A program made the translations under genes and the position numbers. Positions 14,127 to 18,139 of a stretch of 18,139 nucleotides of DNA are shown here, in pieces. Below the pieces are notes generated by a model that was given only the letters and a program-made list of their open reading frames with translations, did no database searches and was not told the origin of the DNA. How positions within the stretch are numbered: the stretch's first letter is position 1; every line of letters begins with the position of its first letter. The DNA comes from Anaerolineae bacterium (lineage in GTDB: Bacteria > Chloroflexota > Anaerolineae > JAAYZQ01), in assembly GCA_016929795.1 (NCBI GenBank), contig JAFGIA010000195.1, positions 1 to 18,139 of the forward strand, written 5' to 3'.

Positions 14127-15053
14127 TCACACTTCTCGATGGTAGGTGACGATCAAATCGGCCAGCATCCCCAACATGCCGATCAGAAATGCGGTCACGA
14201 GGATAATCACGTCCGACTCCCGGATGTGGCTGAGCACAAAATTGTCGTAGGCGGTCTTGAGCAGGCCGAGGAAAAAGAGGAGCAGGCTGGCAGGCAGAAA
14301 CACGCGCAGCGGATTAAAGTACATGACGGTGCGCAGCACCAATGTCAAATAGTTGTAGGTGTCCGTGATCGGATGGAACGTGGACCGACCGATGCGTGGA
14401 TAGTAGTCGATCGGCGCCCACGAGACCTCGCGATTGTCGTGCAGCATGGCCAGGGTAATCGTGCTCACCCACGAATGGGTCGTCGGGAGGTAACGCAGAT
14501 ATTTCAGCGCCACGCTGCGGCGAAAGACGCGCAGACCGGAGTTTAGGTCGGGGATTGGCTGGCGTGTCAAATACACTGCCAACCAGCGGATAAACAGCTT
14601 GGCAGGGGATCGCAGCCAGCGCACCGTTCCTCTTTCGTGGCGGCGGGCTCCGATTACCATATCGTGCCCCCTGCGCTCAAGCTCTGCAACCAGCCGTGGG
14701 ATGTCCTGTACCGGATACGTTCCGTCGGCGTCGGTCATGGCAATGATCTCACCTGCGGCGGCTTTCATCCCCGTCGTGCGCGCCGCGCCAACGCCCCGGT
14801 TACGTGTGTGGCGGATCAGGCGCACAAGATCGTACCGCTCGACGACTTGGGCGCAGTCGTCGCACGATCCGTCATCCACCACGATCACCTCAAACGGCCA
14901 GTCAGACTCGGTCATCGCCGCAGAGATCGATTCGAGCACCTGGCCAATGGCTTCCTGTTCGTTGTACATCGGGATCACGATTGATACGAGCGCGGGCATC
15001 GTGCCCTCCATTTCTTCCCGCATCACAGCGGCAGTGTTCGAGTGATTATACAT
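14127..15053 (-). CDS. GT2 glycosyltransferase with C-terminal membrane helices (DPM/DPG-synthase-like)
   Basis: A protein of about 308 residues. The GT-A domain has VSIVIPMYNE (23-32), VIVVDDGS (57-63), the NRGVGAARTTG segment (85-95), the metal-binding DAD (108-110) and DLNSGLRVFRR (169-179). This set fits dolichol/polyprenyl-phosphate sugar transferases and related membrane-bound GT2 enzymes. Two hydrophobic segments follow at about 250-270 and 282-302. It likely charges or extends a polyprenyl-linked sugar at the cytoplasmic face. Three starts are possible: GTG 15080 (overlapping the upstream stop by 10 bp), ATG 15053 (AAGGTGG at 8-nt spacing, chosen here) and ATG 14999 (GGAGGG at 6 nt, giving a compact N-terminus MPALVSIV). 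The sequence alone does not decide between the last two. Confidence 0.88.
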   Translation of the reverse strand: MYNHSNTAAVMREEMEGTMPALVSIVIPMYNEQEAIGQVLESISAAMTESDWPFEVIVVDDGSCDDCAQVVERYDLVRLIRHTRNRGVGAARTTGMKAAAGEIIAMTDADGTYPVQDIPRLVAELERRGHDMVIGARRHERGTVRWLRSPAKLFIRWLAVYLTRQPIPDLNSGLRVFRRSVALKYLRYLPTTHSWVSTITLAMLHDNREVSWAPIDYYPRIGRSTFHPITDTYNYLTLVLRTVMYFNPLRVFLPASLLLFFLGLLKTAYDNFVLSHIRESDVIILVTAFLIGMLGMLADLIVTYHREV

Positions 15054-15070
15054 CAAAGGATCCACCTTAG

Positions 15071-17116
15071 CTAGTCGCACGGCCCGGCTTGATCGAGGGC
15101 AAACACGAGTGCGCCTTCATTCTCGTAAATCAGGGTGTAGCAAGGGCTGGCGCGCAACGCTGCCGGATTCAACAACGGCCCACCTACCTGTCCGACGTAC
15201 GCATGCGTGACACCTGCCTCCCGGAGCAAGTGGATCACTTCCGGGTTCGTCGCCCCACCTTCTTCGACTCGCCGCGCCAGGTCGTTGACCTGCTGCCTGT
15301 AGTTGGGCTGGCTAGCAGCCTCCATGCTGTAAGAAAGGGGCGGGACCGTGTTGCCACGTCCCGAGAGCAACGGGATCCACCAGCCGGCATCCGAGCCGAC
15401 GATATAGTGATCGCCGAACGCAAAAAAAGAGTTGACGAGAAAGCACGCGTCACTGGTTGTGTGAGCCTGGATCCACGCCATTGCCTCTTCGTCTGCTGGC
15501 GTGACCAATTGGTACGTGCGATCGAGGGTTCCTGCGCGCCCACCCGCACCCAATATCCCGGCGCCGACGACGAGGAGGAGCAGCACCACGTCCGGCAGGT
15601 TGGCGGAGAGCCGATTTTTCGTGCGCGCTTGAGCGCGGTTCTCTCGCGATGAATCGCGCACTACGAGCCTTGCAGCACCTCTCTGGCGGGCTGCCGGCCC
15701 TGACGGTGCCTGTGCCAGGTTGTGTGAAAGACGGGTTCCACGTACCTCCGACACCAAATATCCGAGCAGAATCGCCGTTGGCATGTAGAGGCTGATGATC
15801 ACTGTATAGTTGTTCACCAGGCCGGTATCAAGTACGCCGATGCGGTAGGTATTGGTCACGGCCAGGTTGACGGCCATCCACAGCCCGGCGATGCCCGCCT
15901 CTTTCCCGCGAATGAGCGCCCATCCTCCCACCGCTGCCGCAATCCATACCACCCACGTCGGCGAGAGCTGCCAGTTGGTGTCAAGAGCATTGTACTCGTC
16001 GTGCAGTTCCTCAGACAGCTCCCCGCGCTGGTAACTTGCCAGGTTGTCGGGCAGCAGTCCCTGCTGCAAGCGCCACAACCATGGGCTCACGAGCAGGAGG
16101 GCCACACACCCCACCGCAGCCAACCGGGCGACCGGCATGAAAGAGATTTGCCGGCGGCGCAGGGCGCGCATGCCTCGAAACACGACGTAGACGAGCAGGA
16201 ACGTCAAGTAGAGCACGGACACACGATAGTGCGTCAGGCCCAGGCCGGCTGTCGCAACCGCCGCCGCTACCAGGCGCCTCGCCTCCCAACGCGGTGATTC
16301 CACCCCCTCCATCGTCAGCCACACGGCGACGGGCAGGATCGCCTGCCCCGCGAGCTGCGTGTAGCGCCCCCAGTTGACATAGTACATCGGCATCGGCGTC
16401 AGCAGGCCGGCGGCGAGCACGGCGACGACGCCCGCCCAGCGGCTGCCGCTCAATCGCGTCGCGAGCGGGTAGAGTGCTGCGACGGCGATCACGTTGATGA
16501 GTTGCCCAACCAGTACCACCGTGCGCGGCACGGCGTTGCCTGTCAGCCATCCCGTCGCCCACTGAAAAAGAGCCACGTCGGCGTGAAAGCCAAAGTGGTA
16601 GGTCAGCGTCTGCAGTTCCGCGTATGGCTGCCACGATCGAAACAGGCCCCCGTTGTCTACCAGGAGTTGGGCGATCATCGTGTGCTGGTACGAGTCACCC
16701 CAGAAGCCGACATTGATGCCGCGTACCACCCACAGGCGAATGACCAGGACCAGAACGAGGACCAGGGCGAGGGCGAGTAGCGGCGGGTCGAGCCGGCCAA
16801 GTGACTTTTCGCCCCACGCAGCGCGCCAGCGCGGCGCCCGGCAGCACAACACCACCACGCCGCTGGCGATCAACATTCCCAGCACGGCGATTGTGGTCAC
16901 GCGAACGCCGATCAGGTCGAAAAACAGCAGGGCGAGGGGGGGCAGGGCAAGCGTCGTGCTCGGTATGAGCAGCAACCAGGCGGCAGCGTCCGGGCGCCAC
17001 TCTGGGCCGAACGATTCAATTGGCAGCAGCAGGCTGAGCAGCGCCCAGCCGGGCAGCAAAAAAACGAATAGGGCGGCGACAGTCGCTGCCGCCGTGCCCC
17101 AGGTGATTTCACCCAA
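15071..17116 (-). CDS. Large polytopic membrane protein, GT-C glycosyltransferase-like
   Basis: A 681-residue protein with a dozen or so hydrophobic segments and a soluble C-terminal domain. After two N-terminal helical clusters, GFWGDSYQH (137-145) supplies an acidic residue (D141) in the first large outside loop, the place where GT-C enzymes keep their catalytic Asp/Glu. The C-terminal domain (about 555-681: EEAMAWIQAHTTSDACFLV, GVTHAYVG, ALVFAL) resembles the periplasmic domains of oligosaccharyltransferase-like and mannosyltransferase-like proteins. A GT-C using a polyprenyl-linked donor, possibly made by the adjacent GT2, is the best guess; a polymerase or ligase is the alternative. The start is TTG 17116-17114 behind GAGGAGG about 12 nt upstream. 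A basic loop at about 460-505 contains an in-frame palindromic insertion (15621-15661). Confidence 0.7.
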   Translation of the reverse strand: MGEITWGTAAATVAALFVFLLPGWALLSLLLPIESFGPEWRPDAAAWLLLIPSTTLALPPLALLFFDLIGVRVTTIAVLGMLIASGVVVLCCRAPRWRAAWGEKSLGRLDPPLLALALVLVLVLVIRLWVVRGINVGFWGDSYQHTMIAQLLVDNGGLFRSWQPYAELQTLTYHFGFHADVALFQWATGWLTGNAVPRTVVLVGQLINVIAVAALYPLATRLSGSRWAGVVAVLAAGLLTPMPMYYVNWGRYTQLAGQAILPVAVWLTMEGVESPRWEARRLVAAAVATAGLGLTHYRVSVLYLTFLLVYVVFRGMRALRRRQISFMPVARLAAVGCVALLLVSPWLWRLQQGLLPDNLASYQRGELSEELHDEYNALDTNWQLSPTWVVWIAAAVGGWALIRGKEAGIAGLWMAVNLAVTNTYRIGVLDTGLVNNYTVIISLYMPTAILLGYLVSEVRGTRLSHNLAQAPSGPAARQRGAARLVVRDSSRENRAQARTKNRLSANLPDVVLLLLVVGAGILGAGGRAGTLDRTYQLVTPADEEAMAWIQAHTTSDACFLVNSFFAFGDHYIVGSDAGWWIPLLSGRGNTVPPLSYSMEAASQPNYRQQVNDLARRVEEGGATNPEVIHLLREAGVTHAYVGQVGGPLLNPAALRASPCYTLIYENEGALVFALDQAGPCD
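15621..15661. repeat. Twin palindromes, REP/MITE-like element inside a coding region
   Basis: Two near-perfect palindromes, CGCGCTTGAGCGCG (15624-15637) and CGCGATGAATCGCG (15645-15658), each have 6-bp arms and a 2-nt centre and are 7 nt apart. The 41-bp unit is itself bounded by inverted GTGCGCG and CGCGCAC. It lies in frame in the membrane-protein gene and encodes RDSSRENRAQAR-like residues (about 486-499) of a hydrophilic loop. Such a unit looks like an intragenic repetitive element; whether it recurs in the genome cannot be seen here. Confidence 0.6.
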
Positions 17117-17164
17117 CGTGCAGAGACCCTCCTCGCTCCATCGGCGTCTCGTTCCGGGCGTCCT

Positions 17165-17194
17165 ATCCTACCACGAGGAGTCCCTCTTTGCCAA
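17165..17194 (-). promoter_or_regulatory. Candidate promoter of the glycosyltransferase operon
   Basis: On the minus strand, TTGGCA (17194-17189; five of six consensus bases) lies 18 nt before TAGGAT (17170-17165; four of six). Transcription would start near 17158, about 40 nt before the TTG start of the membrane-protein gene. An imperfect palindrome, GAGGGACTCCTC, lies in the spacer. The match is weaker than the other promoters here, but it sits in the only gap between the Nudix gene and the glycan genes. Confidence 0.45.
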
Positions 17195-17211
17195 ATCCCA
17201 CTCCTGCATCG

Positions 17212-17268
17212 ACCCACCCAATACCCAATACCAATCTCCCAAATCCAATGCCTAATCCCCAATACCCA
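17212..17268. repeat. Degenerate heptanucleotide tandem repeat (ACCCAAT type)
   Basis: On the plus strand, about eight units related to ACCCAAT follow one another (two exact copies at 17216-17229, then ACCAAT, CTCCCAA, ATCCAAT, GCCTAAT, CCCCAAT, ACCCAGC). They make an AT/C block unlike the surrounding GC-rich sequence. The repeat supplies the last codons (LGIGD) and the TAG stop of the Nudix gene. It resembles the short tandemly repeated heptamers known from filamentous cyanobacteria (CCCCAAT type), which are intergenic; a common origin is not implied. Confidence 0.7.
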
Positions 17269-17698
17269 GCTTCCGCCGTACGTGCTCCAGTATCTCCGCA
17301 TGGTCGAACGCCAGGGTCGGCAGCGCATCCAGGTCGAACCATCGCACGTCGTCTGCGTCGCTGCCCGCGCGCGGCTGCCACTCGGCTGCCTCCTCCTCGC
17401 TCACCCGCGCCAGGTGTGCCACGCTGATCGTCCATCCGCGTGGATCGCGGCCCGGCTCGCCAAAGGTGTGCACCTGCGCCAGGTGTGCCGCCTCGATGCC
17501 CGTTTCCTCTAGCAGCTCGCGCCTCGCCGCTGCTTCCAACGGCTCGTACGGCTCGACGAATCCGCCCGGCAGTGCCCATTGCCCCAGAAAAGGGGCATGC
17601 CCACGCTGCACGAGAAGCACCTGCCAGTGCCCCCGGCGCGGCGCCACCACTGCCACGTCTACCGTCACTGCCGGCCGCTCGTGCACCCTAGCCGCCAC
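17252..17698 (-). CDS. Nudix hydrolase, ADP-ribose-pyrophosphatase-like
   Basis: A 148-residue protein with a complete Nudix box GX5EX7REUXEEXGU at residues 46-68 (GGFVEP...REL LEETGI), the Mg-binding site that hydrolyses nucleoside diphosphates linked to another group. The segment PGRDPRGWTISVAHLA after the box is typical of ADP-ribose pyrophosphatase and NrtR-like Nudix domains, so ADP-ribose or an NDP-sugar is a likely substrate. No NrtR DNA-binding domain follows. The start is GTG 17698-17696, overlapping the debranching-enzyme stop by 11 bp, so the pair is translationally coupled. The C-terminal residues and stop are provided by the heptamer repeat. Confidence 0.9.
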   Translation of the reverse strand: MAARVHERPAVTVDVAVVAPRRGHWQVLLVQRGHAPFLGQWALPGGFVEPYEPLEAAARRELLEETGIEAAHLAQVHTFGEPGRDPRGWTISVAHLARVSEEEAAEWQPRAGSDADDVRWFDLDALPTLAFDHAEILEHVRRKLGIGD

Positions 17699-18139
17699 TT
17701 CTCACCTCCGCCTCGACGATCGCCTGCCATGCACCCACCACTTCCGCCACGGTCCAGGCCTGCGCAAAGCACCCGCGCGGCGTGAAAGGGGCATCTCCGT
17801 CAAATATCTCGCTCAGGCTGCCCACTCCATGGCTGCCGAGTTGGGACAGCAGCGGATGGAGGTACGAGCGTGCCACTGGTGGGGCGCCGTGCACCCTCAA
17901 GTGCGCACGCACAAAGGGTCCGATCAGCCAGCCCCACACCGTCCCCAGGTGGTAGGCTCCGTCGCGCGTGCGTCGATCTCCCCCATAGTGGCCGACGTAG
18001 CCCGGCTCGCCAGGCGCAAGGCTGCGCAGCCCATGCGACGTCAGCAGGTGCCTGGCGCACGCACCTACGATCGCCCGTCCCTGCTCCGGTGTCAGCGCGC
18101 TGTGTGGCAGCGACACAGCCAGAAGCTGGTTCGGGCGCA
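17688..18139 (-). CDS. Glycogen debranching enzyme, C-terminal fragment
   Basis: The final 149 residues of a gene that continues past the right edge. The visible part begins RPNQLLAVSLPHSALT, and GEPGYVGHYGGDRRTRDGAYHLGTVWGW, SEIFDGD and PRGCFAQAWTVAEV follow. These are signature segments of the GDE_C / amylo-alpha-1,6-glucosidase domain ((alpha/alpha)6 barrel) of archaeal-type bacterial debranching enzymes. The enzyme hydrolyses alpha-1,6 branches in glycogen in the cytoplasm. Its TAG stop lies inside the start region of the Nudix gene. It most likely belongs to storage-carbohydrate metabolism rather than to the glycan cluster. Confidence 0.92.
   Translation of the reverse strand, partial: RPNQLLAVSLPHSALTPEQGRAIVGACARHLLTSHGLRSLAPGEPGYVGHYGGDRRTRDGAYHLGTVWGWLIGPFVRAHLRVHGAPPVARSYLHPLLSQLGSHGVGSLSEIFDGDAPFTPRGCFAQAWTVAEVVGAWQAIVEAEVRSGG

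Noticed and set aside
304..17116. A defence system or biosynthetic gene cluster for a RiPP around the radical SAM gene
   Set aside because: No precursor-peptide-like ORF, peptidase, nuclease, helicase or toxin gene was found. Neighbours are glycosyltransferases, flippases and tailoring enzymes.
17212..17268. CRISPR array
   Set aside because: Units are only 7 bp, degenerate and without spacers; no cas genes are present.

Overview
The window reads as a chromosomal piece of a GC-rich, probably Chloroflexota (Anaerolineae/Caldilineae-like) bacterium. This assignment is an inference. It rests on the Thr/Pro-rich linker of a lipoprotein, on secreted proteins ending in a short Cys-[VL]-[YF]-[LV]-Pro tail of the 'YLP' kind that I associate with that phylum, and on a secreted protein built of LP..../GFxVQN repeats. 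No rRNA or other taxonomic marker is present. All sixteen protein genes I support lie on the minus strand, so the window is read from right to left.

Right end (18139 to 17252): the C-terminal end of a glycogen debranching enzyme overlaps a Nudix hydrolase. A degenerate heptanucleotide repeat runs into the Nudix stop codon. Middle (17116 to 4164): a surface-glycan assembly block. A candidate promoter precedes a GT-C-like polytopic membrane protein, a GT2 glycosyltransferase with C-terminal membrane helices and two GT4 glycosyltransferases, with starts and stops abutting or overlapping. A perfect-consensus promoter (TTGACA, 17 nt, TATAAT), with a palindrome in its spacer, lies across the end of the last glycosyltransferase. 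It would drive a seven-repeat VCBS/FG-GAP lipoprotein, a MurJ/MviN-type flippase, a cobalamin-binding-type radical SAM protein, a hexapeptide acyltransferase, a SAM methyltransferase and an LPG_synthase_TM (UPF0104-like) membrane protein, and it ends near a hairpin at 4156-4175.

Left end (4163 to 1): a separate promoter with a structured leader drives a secreted four-repeat protein that ends at a strong intrinsic terminator. A secreted protein with a probable seven-bladed beta-propeller and a second SAM methyltransferase follow. At the left edge, the first 25 codons of sucC (succinyl-CoA synthetase beta) lie behind a good promoter and a 165-nt leader that could fold as an attenuator.

Taken together (inference), the glycosyltransferases build a lipid-linked glycan, which is decorated by methyl and acyl groups and possibly by a radical-SAM modification. 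It would be moved across the membrane by the MurJ-like and/or LPG_TM proteins and associated with secreted or lipid-anchored repeat proteins. The least ordinary elements are an in-frame pair of palindromes inside the GT-C-like gene, the heptamer repeat, the sucC leader, the operator-like palindrome in the consensus promoter, and the shared C-terminal tails. No rRNA, tRNA, CRISPR array, transposase or phage gene was seen. No gene-free stretch exceeds 300 bases.
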